From: Microcella flavibacter
Lineage (GTDB): Bacteria > Actinomycetota > Actinomycetes > Actinomycetales > Microbacteriaceae
Reading direction: 5' to 3'
Length of the DNA stretch: 64,000 bases
Assembly: GCF_012530535.1 (NCBI RefSeq)
Contig: NZ_CP051299.1
Span: 1 to 64,000, forward strand
The notes beneath the pieces were generated by a model, which saw nothing but the letters and a program-made list of their open reading frames with translations, did not search any database and had not been told where the DNA came from. How positions within the stretch are numbered: position 1 is the stretch's first letter; each line of letters begins with the position of its first letter. This document shows, piece after piece, positions 45,910 through 54,347 of the stretch. The position numbers were made by a program, and so were the translations under genes.

Positions 45910-47109
45910 TCAGGCCGTGGGGGAGGCGCAGGGGTCGGCCTCGGGCGCGAAGCGCAACCAGCCCGGCAGCTCGCGCGTGAAGGCGGCGAGCGTGTCGTCG
46001 TCGCGGGCGATCGTCCAGTCGACGTCGGCGCCGACCTCGACCTCGAACTTGTTCCACTCGAACCAGTTGATCATCGCCAGCGCGGGGAAGCGGCTCGCAG
46101 TCTCGGCGCTCAGCACCTGGCTCCACCAGGAGCGCTTGACCTGCAGGGCGAGCTCGGGCGGAGCATCCGCCGTCACGAAGGCCGCCGTCTCGGGGATCGC
46201 CAGCGGCTTGCCCGCCTGCTCCGCGTACTACGCGTAGAAGTCGGGCAGGGCGCTGTCGTCACCGCCGAGGCCGTCGTACTCGCCGACCAGCTGCTCGGCG
46301 AACTTCGTCGGCTCGGCGATCTCGTTCTCGCCCCAGGGATGCACCGATCCCCAGTGGTAGAGCGACATGCCGACCCAGTCGACGACGTCATCGCCCGGGT
46401 AGTACGGCGCGTAGGGGTCGTCGCCCATCGACAGCAGTCCGTCGTCGTCGGTGTCGAGGAGGCGGAACGGCAGCTCGGTGAGCGTGGTCTCGAACTTGCC
46501 GCCCGCGAAGGGGTAGCCGCCGCCGTAGTTCGGCGCCCACATCATGGTGGTGCCGGGGGCGCCCTCGTCGAGCGCGGCGGCGAGCATGCGGAACGAGGCC
46601 ACGTAGGCGGTGGGCTGCTGCCCCCAGGGGTACCACGAGCCGTTCATCTCGTGCGCGTACCGCACGGTGATGGGCACACCGGTCGCCGAGATCTCGTGCA
46701 GCAGCGCGGCCAGGTCGTCGGCGACGACGGGGGTCACCGCGGCCAGGCCGTCGTGCGGCTCGAGCGTCAGCAGCAGGGACGAGTGCTCGCCCCGGGCCTG
46801 CTGCGCCGCGAGCACGAGGTTCGTGCGGTTCTCCTCGGTGAGCGGCAGCTCGGCGAACACCACGGCGACCGCCGGCGTCTCGCCGAGCACCCCCGACAGC
46901 TCGGCCAGGGTCTCGGTGCCCCAGTCGAGGTTGACGCCGAACAGCACGCCCTCGGCGGGGACGAGCGATGCCGCGTCGGCGGGGCAGCGCGCCTCGGCGG
47001 TCGCCGCTCCCGAGCCCTCGGAGGTACTGCACGCGCCGAGCGCCGTCACGAGGGCGCCGACCGCGAGCGCGGCGAGCGCACGGGTCCGGAAGCCGGGGCG
47101 GAGTGACAC
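45910..47109 (-). pseudogene. GH26-like lipoprotein gene interrupted by an in-frame amber codon
   Basis: A lipoprotein signal (lipobox LGAC, Cys27) is followed by a glycoside hydrolase family 26-like domain: FGVNLDWG, LLLTLEPHDG, VRYAHEMNGSWYPWG (acid/base Glu154) and MMWAPNYGGG. A TAG at 46228-46230 stops the frame after 293 codons. The same frame continues at once with YAEQAGKPLAIPETAAFV, WWSQVLSAETA and INWFEWNKFEVE to a stop at 45910, 106 codons later. The second catalytic Glu (in AIPETA) lies after the stop, so the truncated product should be inactive. One base change (TAG to TAC/TAT) would restore it. A sequencing error is possible. Confidence 0.85.
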
Positions 47110-47195
47110 CGGGCGAGGCTACGGGGCGATCGCGGGGTGCGGATAGACCCCCGATAGCGGGGGGGTACTGCCGCGCCCGCCCGCGATGCGGCGCG

Positions 47196-47300
47196 TGCGG
47201 TGCCGTGCGGTGCCGTGCGGTGCTGTGCGGTGCCGCGTCCTGCCGCGTCCTGCCGTGCCGTGCCGTGCCGTGCCCTGCCGTGATGTGCCGTGCCGCCGCG
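47196..47300. repeat. Tandem 5/10-base repeats (TGCGG TGCCG)
   Basis: About ten units of ten bases follow one another, beginning with TGCGGTGCCG copies and changing to CGTCCTGCCG and TGCCGTGCCG. The pentamer TGCCG recurs throughout. It lies upstream of the broken lipoprotein gene, in the 434-base gap 47110-47543, where I see no gene. Confidence 0.85.
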
Positions 47301-47331
47301 AGCGTCGCCCACGCGAACGGTGGCCGTGACG

Positions 47332-47386
47332 CTTCCACAATCACGGAGCGGGTGAGCAGCCTTCACTCGTTCCGCGATTGTGGAAG
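47332..47386. repeat. CTTCCAC inverted repeat, copy 1
   Basis: CTTCCACAATC (47332-47342) pairs with GATTGTGGAAG (47376-47386); after one mismatch three more pairs (CGG/CCG) extend the stem inward. The loop is about 25 bases. A related element with the same outer CTTCCAC/GTGGAAG is at 54059-54117. It could be a REP-like or miniature mobile element. Confidence 0.7.
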
Positions 47387-47543
47387 GCGGCAGGTGTGGT
47401 GTCGTTTCTCCTGCAGAACGCGCGCTGCCGGCGTTCGGCACTGCGGCCCCGCGCGGTCGCGGCGCGGAGATGCAGGAGTTCGCGCACGCCCGGCTCTCGA
47501 GGAGCGTCGCGCGGGCGGGACGGGCGGGCGACGCCGCGGCCGG

Positions 47544-49343
47544 CTACGGCCGCGCCCGTACGCGCGGCGTCGGCAGGGCGACCGGGGCGCCGGGGAGGCG
47601 CAGGGCTCCGCTCGCCGAGGCCGGCACCACGGGCGACAGCGGGGCGACGGCCGGCACGGGCGCGTAGGCGGCGCCGAGCGCGGGACGAGCATCCACGTCG
47701 CCGCGGTTCGGCCACATCGCGACCGCGCGCTCCGCCTGGGCGGTGATCGTCAGCGAGGGGTTCACGCCGAGGTTCGCCGAGACGGCCGCGCCGTCGAGCA
47801 CGTGCAGCCCGGGGTGCCCGAAGACGCGGTGGTAGGCGTCGATCACCCCCGTCGACGGCGAGGCGCCGATCGGGCACCCGCCGAGGAAGTGCGCCGTCAT
47901 CGGCACGTTCACGACCTCGCTGAGGCCCGACTGCGGGAACCCGCGCATGTGCGTCGCCATGAGGGCGTAGGCGCGGTTCGCGAGCGGGATCCAGCTCGGG
48001 TTCGGCTCGCCATGACCCTGCGACGACCGCAGCCGGAACCGCCCGAACGCGCCGCGCTCGCCGCGCACCGTGATCGAGTTGTCGCGGCTCTGCATGACGA
48101 GGCCGACGACGGTGCGGCGGGACCAGCTGCCGATGCCGACGAGCAGCGAGGCGACCCGGCCGGGGTGCCGCACGAGCTGCCCGATCCAGCGCAGCCAGCG
48201 CGGACCGCGCCCGTCGCCGTCGACCATCAGGGTCGCGAGCAGCGCCATCGCGTTCGAGCCGTGCCCGTAGCGGCAGGGCTCGAGGTGGGTGTGCTCGTCG
48301 AGGTGCACCGAGCTCGTGATCGCGACGCCGCGCGTGAAGTCGACGCCGCGCGCGTGCGACAGGGCGGTGGATGCTCCGCCGAGCGACTCCGAATTGGTGC
48401 GGGTCAGCTCCCCCAGCCTCGGCGACAGCCCCGGCAGATGCCCATCGAGGCGCATCCGGTGCAGCAGCTGCTGGGTGCCCCAGGCGCCGGCGGCGAGGAC
48501 GACCTCGTCGGCCGTCCAGGTCTGCTCGGTGCGGCGCCCGCGCCCCGTCGCCCGCGTGGTCACGACGTACCCGCCATCGGATCGCGGCTCGAGCCGCACC
48601 ACCGTCGTCAGGGCGTGCACGGTGGCGCCGGCCCGCTCGGCGAGGGGCAGGTAGTTCTTCACGAGGGTGTTCTTCGCGTTGTGCCGGCAGCCCGTCATGC
48701 ACTCGCCGCACTGCAGGCAGCCGGCACGGTCGGGCCCCGCGCCGCCGAAGTACGGGTCGGGAGCGACGACGCCCGGCCCGGCGCCGAAGTGCACGCCCAC
48801 CGGCGTCAGCCGAAAACTGTCGGAGACCCCGAGGTCGCGCGCGACCGCCCGCATGATCGCGTCGGCGGGCGTCTCCGTCGGGTTCTCGACCACGCCGAGC
48901 ATGCGGCTCGCCTGGTCGTAGTACGGGTCGAGCTCGGCCTTCCAGTCGGCGATGCCGGCCCACTGCGGGTCGCGGTAGAAGGCGTCCGAGGCCGGGCGGT
49001 AGAGCGTGTTGGCGTAGACGAGCGAGCCGCCCCCGACGCCCGCGCCGGCGAGCACGAGCACGTCGTCGAGCAGGTGGATGCGCTGGATGCCCGTGAGGCC
49101 GAGGCGCGGCGCCCAGAGGAAGCTGCGCAGGTTCCAGCTGGTGCGGGCGTGCTCGGCGTCCGCGAAGCGGCGGCCCGCCTCGAGCACCGCGACGCGGTAG
49201 CCCTTCTCGGCGAGGCGCAGTGCGGCCACCGAGCCGCCGAAGCCCGAGCCGATGACGAGCACGTCGTGGTGGCGCGGGCCGGCGGCGGTCGGGGTGGCGC
49301 CGACCGGTGCGGCGGCGGCGTCCGGGGTGCGTGCGCGGAGCAT
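47544..49343 (-). CDS. GMC-type FAD oxidoreductase, ChoD-like
   Basis: A flavin alcohol/sterol oxidase-like protein of 599 residues. The FAD motif is VLVIGSGFGGSVAALRLAEKG near residue 28 (shortened: VIGSGFGGSVAALRL), with VLEAGRRF after it. GGGSLVYANTLY is the second FAD contact. The cysteine-rich CLQCGECMTGCRHNAKNTL matches mycobacterial ChoD-type proteins and may bind a metal or cluster. Near the C-terminus AHFLGGCPIG and VSANLGVNPSLTI give the catalytic His/Asn region. The gene is two bases after the aldehyde dehydrogenase, so alcohol-to-aldehyde-to-acid oxidation is a plausible joint role. A hairpin GCGGCCG/CGGCCGC spans its stop codon. Confidence 0.88.
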   Translation of the reverse strand: MLRARTPDAAAAPVGATPTAAGPRHHDVLVIGSGFGGSVAALRLAEKGYRVAVLEAGRRFADAEHARTSWNLRSFLWAPRLGLTGIQRIHLLDDVLVLAGAGVGGGSLVYANTLYRPASDAFYRDPQWAGIADWKAELDPYYDQASRMLGVVENPTETPADAIMRAVARDLGVSDSFRLTPVGVHFGAGPGVVAPDPYFGGAGPDRAGCLQCGECMTGCRHNAKNTLVKNYLPLAERAGATVHALTTVVRLEPRSDGGYVVTTRATGRGRRTEQTWTADEVVLAAGAWGTQQLLHRMRLDGHLPGLSPRLGELTRTNSESLGGASTALSHARGVDFTRGVAITSSVHLDEHTHLEPCRYGHGSNAMALLATLMVDGDGRGPRWLRWIGQLVRHPGRVASLLVGIGSWSRRTVVGLVMQSRDNSITVRGERGAFGRFRLRSSQGHGEPNPSWIPLANRAYALMATHMRGFPQSGLSEVVNVPMTAHFLGGCPIGASPSTGVIDAYHRVFGHPGLHVLDGAAVSANLGVNPSLTITAQAERAVAMWPNRGDVDARPALGAAYAPVPAVAPLSPVVPASASGALRLPGAPVALPTPRVRARP

Positions 49344-49345
49344 CC

Positions 49346-51067
49346 CTACCCCCTCAGGTAGCGGGCGATCGTGGCGAGCCCGGCGGGCAGCGCGGTGAGG
49401 TCGTCCCGGCCCGCGAAGCGCGTGAGGGCCTCAGCGGTGCGGTGGGCGGTGGCGTTGCGCACGTCCCACAGCGGCGTCGGGCGGGCGCGCCACGGGCCGT
49501 GGCCGACCGTGCGCTCGACGTGGGCGGGGTCGAGCAGCAGCGCGTTGTGCACGATGCCGATGCCGCTGCCGACGTCGTCGAGGGCGTGGCCGGGGAATGC
49601 GCCCCAGGTGCCGGCCGGCATGCCGAAGATCGGCCCGACCCAGCTGTTGACGCCGACCGTGCCGTAGCGCAGCGCGGCGATCGCGGTCTCGAGCGCGGGG
49701 CCGAGGGCGCGCTGCGTGCGCGGGTGCACGACGACGCCGGCGCTGAGCGTTCCGGCGAGGCGGTCGTTGGCGAAGGCGACCGCGGCGTCGAGGAACGCCG
49801 CCGGCTCGGCCGAGCCCGGCAGGCGCACGACGCCGAGCACGGGGCCGAAGACCTCGGTCGTGAACAGCGGCTCGTCGGCGTCGGCGCTGACGAGGTGGTC
49901 GACGAGGGCGCGCGGCGCGGCGGGGTCGCCGCCGAGCGCGAGGGCATCGGGATGCCCCTCCACCGCCGCCCGTCGCCGCTCGGCCGCGCCCGGGTAGTAG
50001 GCGGGCCGCGCGGGCGCGAGCGCGAGCTGCCCGCGCAGCGCCGCGACGAGCGCGTCGGCCTGGGGCCAGGCGGCCGGCAGCACGACGAGCTGGGTGGCGA
50101 TGCAGTTGAAGCCGGAGTTGTGCAGCCGCTGCGTGGCGAGCGCCCGCGCCACCTCGGTGAGCTCGGCGCTCGACCACGGCCGCGCGTCGGGCACGACGAT
50201 CGCGGGGCCGACGCCGCCGAGTTCGCTCGTGATGGGCTTCTCGAGCAGCGGGGTGCCGGCGGCTCGGCGGGCATCGCCCTGCTCGCCCGGACCCCAGACG
50301 ATCGCGTCGTGCGTGGCGCGCGAGCCGGTGATGTGCACGTGGTCGACCTCGGCCGCGGCGATGAGCGCGGCGCCGACCTCGTCGTCGCCCTCGATGATGC
50401 GCAGCACGTCGGCGTCGATGAAGGGGGCGAAGGCCCGGCGCATGGCGTCGCCGACGGCGGCGTTGACGGGGTTGAGCTTGACGATCGCCGCACTCGCCTC
50501 CTGGTACAGCGCGGTGAGCACGTCGAGGGCCGGGATGCCCGTGATGTTGCCGGCGCCGAGCACGAGGGTCACCCGGGGCGCGCGGTCGGGGTCGCGCAGG
50601 GCGCGGGCGACCCCGGCACGGGCATCCTCGATGCTCACCCCCGGCCGCAGCCAGACCTCGGCGCGGTAGCCGGCGAGCACGGCGTCCTTCGGCAGCAGCG
50701 GGAACGCGCGCACGGCCAGCCGGTCGCCCGGCGCGCGCCGAACCCGCCGGTCGGGCAGCGGCTGCTCGCCCCGCTCGAGCGCGGCGAGCGTCGCCTCGAG
50801 GGCCGCGGTCGCGCCGATGACGGCGTAGGGGCCGCTCGTCCACTCCTCGCCCGCCGCGGGGGCATCGGTCGGGATGCCCTTCACCGCGCAGGCGGCGGCG
50901 ACCCAGTCGGGGGCGGCCGCGAGGGTCGTCGCGCGCACCTCGGCGAGCAGGGCGCGCTTCGCCGCGAGGGGCATGCGCCGCCAGCGCTCGGCGCCGGAGC
51001 GCAGGGCGACGAGGTCGGCGCCGAGGTGGGCGGCGCGGTCGGTCGCGGACGCGGGCGTCGCGGGCAC
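49346..51067 (-). CDS. Aldehyde dehydrogenase family protein
   Basis: From GTG 51067, with GAGGAGGAG just upstream, the protein has 573 residues, longer than the usual 480-500. The NAD-binding region is around VTLVLGAGNITGIPALDVL, the catalytic Glu lies near LEKPITSELGG, and the nucleophile Cys in LHNSGFNCIATQLVVLP. The substrate is unknown; the nonstandard length and the LEKPITSELGG form suggest a divergent branch. It is the first gene of a minus-strand pair with the GMC oxidoreductase and diverges from the phenolic-lipid-like operon, from which it may take a substrate. A much longer open frame past 51067 is a shadow. Confidence 0.85.
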   Translation of the reverse strand: MPATPASATDRAAHLGADLVALRSGAERWRRMPLAAKRALLAEVRATTLAAAPDWVAAACAVKGIPTDAPAAGEEWTSGPYAVIGATAALEATLAALERGEQPLPDRRVRRAPGDRLAVRAFPLLPKDAVLAGYRAEVWLRPGVSIEDARAGVARALRDPDRAPRVTLVLGAGNITGIPALDVLTALYQEASAAIVKLNPVNAAVGDAMRRAFAPFIDADVLRIIEGDDEVGAALIAAAEVDHVHITGSRATHDAIVWGPGEQGDARRAAGTPLLEKPITSELGGVGPAIVVPDARPWSSAELTEVARALATQRLHNSGFNCIATQLVVLPAAWPQADALVAALRGQLALAPARPAYYPGAAERRRAAVEGHPDALALGGDPAAPRALVDHLVSADADEPLFTTEVFGPVLGVVRLPGSAEPAAFLDAAVAFANDRLAGTLSAGVVVHPRTQRALGPALETAIAALRYGTVGVNSWVGPIFGMPAGTWGAFPGHALDDVGSGIGIVHNALLLDPAHVERTVGHGPWRARPTPLWDVRNATAHRTAEALTRFAGRDDLTALPAGLATIARYLRG

Positions 51068-51175
51068 GGGCTCCTCCTCGAGCGGTCGGCGGGCCGGGCG
51101 CGGGGGCTCCGGCAGTCTGACTGTACGCCGCACGCGCCCGGGTTCCGAACCAGCGTGCTGTGCCAGGATCCACGC

Positions 51176-52249
51176 ATGTCCCGCATCCTCGCCGTCGCCC
51201 CCGCGCTGCCGGATCACGCGCACGCGCAGGCCGAGATCACGGGGATGCTCGCCGACCGCCTCGCCGACGAACCGGCCGCGCGGGCGGTGCTGCAGCGGGT
51301 TCATGCCGCGAGCGGCATCAGTACCCGGCACCTCGCCCTGCCCCTGGAGCAGTACGCGGGCCTCGACGGCTTCGGCGAGACGAACGCGCTCTTCGTCGAG
51401 CACGCGCTGCCGCTCGCCGAGCGGGCGGTGACCGCGGCGCTCGCCGAGGCCGGGCTCGCGGTCGACGACGTCGACCACCTCTTCTTCACCACCGTCACGG
51501 GCGTGCAGGCGCCCTCGCTCGACGCGCTGCTGGCGACGAGCATGGGCTTCCGCGACGACCTGCGGCGCATTCCGAGCTTCGGGCTCGGCTGCGTCGCCGG
51601 AGCCGCCGGGCTCGCCCGCGTCCACGACTACCTCGCCGGGCATCCCACCGGCGTCGCCCTGCTCGTGAGCGTCGAGCTGTGCTCCCTCACCCTGCAGTGG
51701 GACGACCGCTCGATGGCGAACGTCGTCGGCACCGGCATCTTCGGCGACGGGGCCGCGGCGGTCGTGATGGTGGGGGAGGAGCATCCCCTCGCCATCGGCG
51801 CACGCGCGGCCGGCCGAGCGGTGCCGCGCGTCGTCGCGAGCCGCAGCGCCCTGTACCCCGACAGCGCCGAGATGATCGGCTGGCGGGTCGGCAGCCACGG
51901 GTTCTCGCTCATGCTCGCGGCCGGGGTTCCGGCGCTCATCGACGGCAACTTCGCCGGCGGGGTGGATGCGCTGCTGGCCTCGCAGGGCCTCGAGCGGGCG
52001 GACGTCGACGAGTGGATCGCGCACCCCGGCGGCCCCCGCATCCTCGAATCGTTCTCCGCCGCGCTCGACCTCGCGCCCGGCGCCCTCGCCGCCGCGTGGG
52101 AGACCATGGACCGCGTGGGCAACCTCTCCTCCGCCGCCGTGCTGCACGTGCTCGCCGCTGTCGGCGACCGGCCGACCGGCACGCGCGCGCTGCTGTTCGC
52201 GCTCGGCCCGGGCGTGACCGCCGAGCTCGTGCTGCTGGAGTGGTCGTGA
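51176..52249 (+). CDS. Type III polyketide synthase
   Basis: A chalcone-synthase-like enzyme that extends acyl-CoA starters with malonyl-CoA to make pyrones or resorcinols. The 357-residue protein has the nucleophile Cys139 in SFGLGCVAGAAGL, catalytic His283 (WIAHPGGPRILE) and Asn316 (RVGNLSSAAVLHVL). Two short genes follow with overlapping stops and starts: a methyltransferase and a flavin hydroxylase. This order is that of srsABC in Streptomyces griseus, which makes methylated phenolic lipids. The start has no strong ribosome site; GGATC precedes ATG. Confidence 0.93.
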   Translation: MSRILAVAPALPDHAHAQAEITGMLADRLADEPAARAVLQRVHAASGISTRHLALPLEQYAGLDGFGETNALFVEHALPLAERAVTAALAEAGLAVDDVDHLFFTTVTGVQAPSLDALLATSMGFRDDLRRIPSFGLGCVAGAAGLARVHDYLAGHPTGVALLVSVELCSLTLQWDDRSMANVVGTGIFGDGAAAVVMVGEEHPLAIGARAAGRAVPRVVASRSALYPDSAEMIGWRVGSHGFSLMLAAGVPALIDGNFAGGVDALLASQGLERADVDEWIAHPGGPRILESFSAALDLAPGALAAAWETMDRVGNLSSAAVLHVLAAVGDRPTGTRALLFALGPGVTAELVLLEWS

Positions 52250-52791
52250 GCGCACTGCTGTACGGCCTCTTCGTGCTCGCGACGGGGGTCGAGCGGCTCG
52301 TCGAGCTCGTCATCTCGAAGCGGCACGCGGCGCTCGCCTTCGCGCGCGGCGGGGTCGAGCACGGTCGGGCGCACTTCCCGTTCATGGTGGTGCTGCACAC
52401 GGGCCTGCTCGTGGCGTGCGTCGCCGAGGTGGTGCTGCTCGACCGCCCGTTCATCGGCGCGCTCGGCTGGCCGATGCTCGTCGTCGCGCTGTTCTGCCAG
52501 GCGGGCCGCTACTGGGTGATCGCCTCGCTCGGCGAGCAGTGGAACACCCGCGTCATCGTCGTGCCGGGCGCCGGCCGCGTCACCCGCGGGCCGTACCGCT
52601 TCGCCTGGCTGCGGCACCCCAACTACTGGATCGTCGCGATCGAGGGCATCGCCCTGCCGCTCGTGCACTCGGCGTGGATCACGGCTCTCGTCTTCACCGT
52701 GCTCAACGCCGTGCTGCTGCTCGGGTTCCGCATCCCGATCGAGAATCGGGCGCTGCGGGCGCTGCAGGCCTCCGGCAGCGCGGGGGCGTGA
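52246..52791 (+). CDS. Isoprenylcysteine carboxyl methyltransferase-like protein (SrsB-like)
   Basis: A 181-residue membrane methyltransferase with four to five helices. The AdoMet-binding C-terminal region shows RYWVIASLGEQWNTRVIVVPG, RGPYRFAWLRHPNYWIV and FRIPIENRALR, the ICMT family pattern. In srs-type operons this enzyme methylates the resorcinol oxygen. The GTG overlaps the polyketide-synthase stop by four bases, and its own stop overlaps the next start, so the three proteins should be made in step. Confidence 0.9.
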   Translation: MSALLYGLFVLATGVERLVELVISKRHAALAFARGGVEHGRAHFPFMVVLHTGLLVACVAEVVLLDRPFIGALGWPMLVVALFCQAGRYWVIASLGEQWNTRVIVVPGAGRVTRGPYRFAWLRHPNYWIVAIEGIALPLVHSAWITALVFTVLNAVLLLGFRIPIENRALRALQASGSAGA

Positions 52792-53840
52792 CCGTGCGCG
52801 TCGCGATCGTGGGCGGCGGGCCGGTGGGGCTCGCGACGGCGATCGGGGCGCGGCTGGCGGGGCTCTCGCCGGTGATCTTCGAGGCGCGCTCCGGCCCCAT
52901 CGACAAGGCGTGCGGCGAGGGCCTCATGCCGGGGGCGATGGCGGCGCTGCGGCGGTTGGGCGTGGAGCCTGCGGGCAGCCCCATCCGGGGCATCCGGTAT
53001 CAGGATGCCCGCCGCGCGGTCGAGCACCGCTACGGGCCCGGCGTCGAGGGCCGGGGGGTGCGTCGGCTCGTGCTGCACGCGGCGCTGCTCGATCGCGCGG
53101 CCGAGCTCGGGGTGCCGCGGCGCGCGGTGCGCGTCGACGGGTTCACGTCGGATGCCTCGGGTGTCGTGGTTGCGGGCGAACGCTTCGACGCCCTGGTCGG
53201 AGCGGACGGGCTGCACTCGCGCGTGCGAGCGGCCGCCGGGCTCGACCGGGCGTCCGCTGCCGACGCGGAGGATCGCGCGCTCGGCGCGGACGGGCGCCGC
53301 TTCGGCCTGCGCCAGCACTTCGCGGTCGCTCCGTGGTCGGATCTCGTCGAGGTCACCTATCTCGACGATGTCGAGCTCTACGTCACCCCGGTCGACGAGG
53401 GAACGGTGGGCGTCGCGGTGCTCGGTCGGCGTCCGCTCGTGCTCGCGGACGCGATCGCGCGGGTGCCGGCGCTCGCGGAGCGGCTCGAGGGTGCCGCGCC
53501 GGCGTCGGAGCCGCGGGCGGCGGGCGCGCTGCGCCAGCGCTCGCGCGTGCGCACCGCGGGGCGCGTGGCGCTCGTCGGCGACGCCTCCGGCTACGTCGAC
53601 GCGCTCACCGGCGAGGGTCTGCGCGTGGGGCTCGCGCAGTCCGAGCAGCTGGTCGCCGCGCTCGCCGCGGGAGCCCTGCCCGCCTACGAGCGCGCGTGGT
53701 CGCGGTCCACCCGCGACTTCCGGATGCTCACCGCGGGCCTCCTCGCCGCCGCGACCTCCCCGGCCCGCGGCCTCATCGTTCCGGCGGCTGCCGCGATGCC
53801 GCGCGTCTTCGGCGCGGTCGTGGACCGCTTGGCGCGCTGA
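52788..53840 (+). CDS. FAD-dependent hydroxylase (SrsC-like)
   Basis: A 350-residue flavoprotein with VAIVGGGPVGLATAIGARLAG at the N-terminus (Rossmann GxGxxG), LVGADGLHSRVRAAAG, and GRVALVGDASGYVDALTGEGL, the FAD-contact motif of geranylgeranyl-reductase and p-hydroxybenzoate-hydroxylase relatives. In the srs pathway the partner hydroxylates the alkylresorcinol ring. The overlap with the methyltransferase gene supports this role, but a quinone- or isoprenoid-reductase function cannot be excluded. Confidence 0.88.
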   Translation: MTVRVAIVGGGPVGLATAIGARLAGLSPVIFEARSGPIDKACGEGLMPGAMAALRRLGVEPAGSPIRGIRYQDARRAVEHRYGPGVEGRGVRRLVLHAALLDRAAELGVPRRAVRVDGFTSDASGVVVAGERFDALVGADGLHSRVRAAAGLDRASAADAEDRALGADGRRFGLRQHFAVAPWSDLVEVTYLDDVELYVTPVDEGTVGVAVLGRRPLVLADAIARVPALAERLEGAAPASEPRAAGALRQRSRVRTAGRVALVGDASGYVDALTGEGLRVGLAQSEQLVAALAAGALPAYERAWSRSTRDFRMLTAGLLAAATSPARGLIVPAAAAMPRVFGAVVDRLAR

Positions 53841-53966
53841 GCGCGCCAACGCTCCCGCCCGCGTCCGCCCCGTCCGCTCGCGTCCGCGCGCCTGACCCCG
53901 CCGGCTCCCGGCCCTCGCGCGTCCCCGCCCGCACCGCGCCGCCCCGCCCGCGCGCCGGCACGCTCG

Positions 53967-54014
53967 TCCGCTGGCCCGCCCATCCGCTGGCCCGCCCGTC
54001 CGCTGGCCCGCCCG
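53967..54014. repeat. Three tandem 16-bp repeats
   Basis: TCCGCTGGCCCGCCCR occurs three times in a row (53967-53982, 53983-53998, 53999-54014) with only the last base changing. It is part of the 507-base gene-free stretch 53841-54347. Confidence 0.85.
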
Positions 54015-54058
54015 CCCGATCACCCCGCCCTGAGGGGATCGGCAATCTCCTCTGCGCT

Positions 54059-54117
54059 CCTTCCACTCTGCAGGAAGAAGACGCGCATTGCTCGCATAGT
54101 GCCTGCAGAGTGGAAGG
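54059..54117. repeat. CTTCCAC inverted repeat, copy 2 (perfect 16-bp arms)
   Basis: CCTTCCACTCTGCAGG (54059-54074) and CCTGCAGAGTGGAAGG (54102-54117) are perfect arms around a 27-base loop. The outer bases match the repeat at 47332-47386. It lies in a spacer that separates the phenolic-lipid-like operon from the convergent HAD gene, so it could end transcription on both strands. Confidence 0.8.
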
Positions 54118-54179
54118 GCCGCGGACGGAGAACACGGATCCCGCGCGGACGGCGGGTTCGACCGGGATGCGGTGTCGCC

Positions 54180-54227
54180 GCGAGCTGCGGAGGACGCGAG
54201 CTGCGGTGGACGCGAGATGCCGGGGAC
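54180..54227. repeat. Three tandem 16-bp repeats, degenerate
   Basis: GCGAGCTGCGGAGGAC, GCGAGCTGCGGTGGAC and GCGAGATGCCGGGGAC follow one another (54180-54195, 54196-54211, 54212-54227). The unit length equals that at 53967-54014 but the sequence differs. The rest of the spacer up to 54347 is purine-rich and holds no gene that I can see. Confidence 0.75.
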
Positions 54228-54347
54228 GGAGTTGCGGGAAGGAGGGGAGCAGGGAGACGGCCGGCGCAGACCGCGCGGCGGGTGCGGGTCTCGCGGCGGG
54301 TGCCGAGAGCCCGCGCAGAGCGGCGGACGGCGCGAGCCGCCCGCGGA

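Noticed and set aside
45910-47109. Frameshift in the lipoprotein gene
   Set aside because: The coding continues in the same frame directly after the TAG, so it is a nonsense change.
47196-47300. Repeat array as CRISPR
   Set aside because: Units are ten bases without unique spacers and there are no cas genes.
49346-52255. Single 969-residue aldehyde dehydrogenase
   Set aside because: The extra part lies opposite the polyketide synthase; a strong ribosome site precedes the GTG at 51067.
53967-54227. 16-bp tandem repeats as CRISPR or iterons
   Set aside because: There are no spacers, no cas or rep gene nearby, and only three units each.
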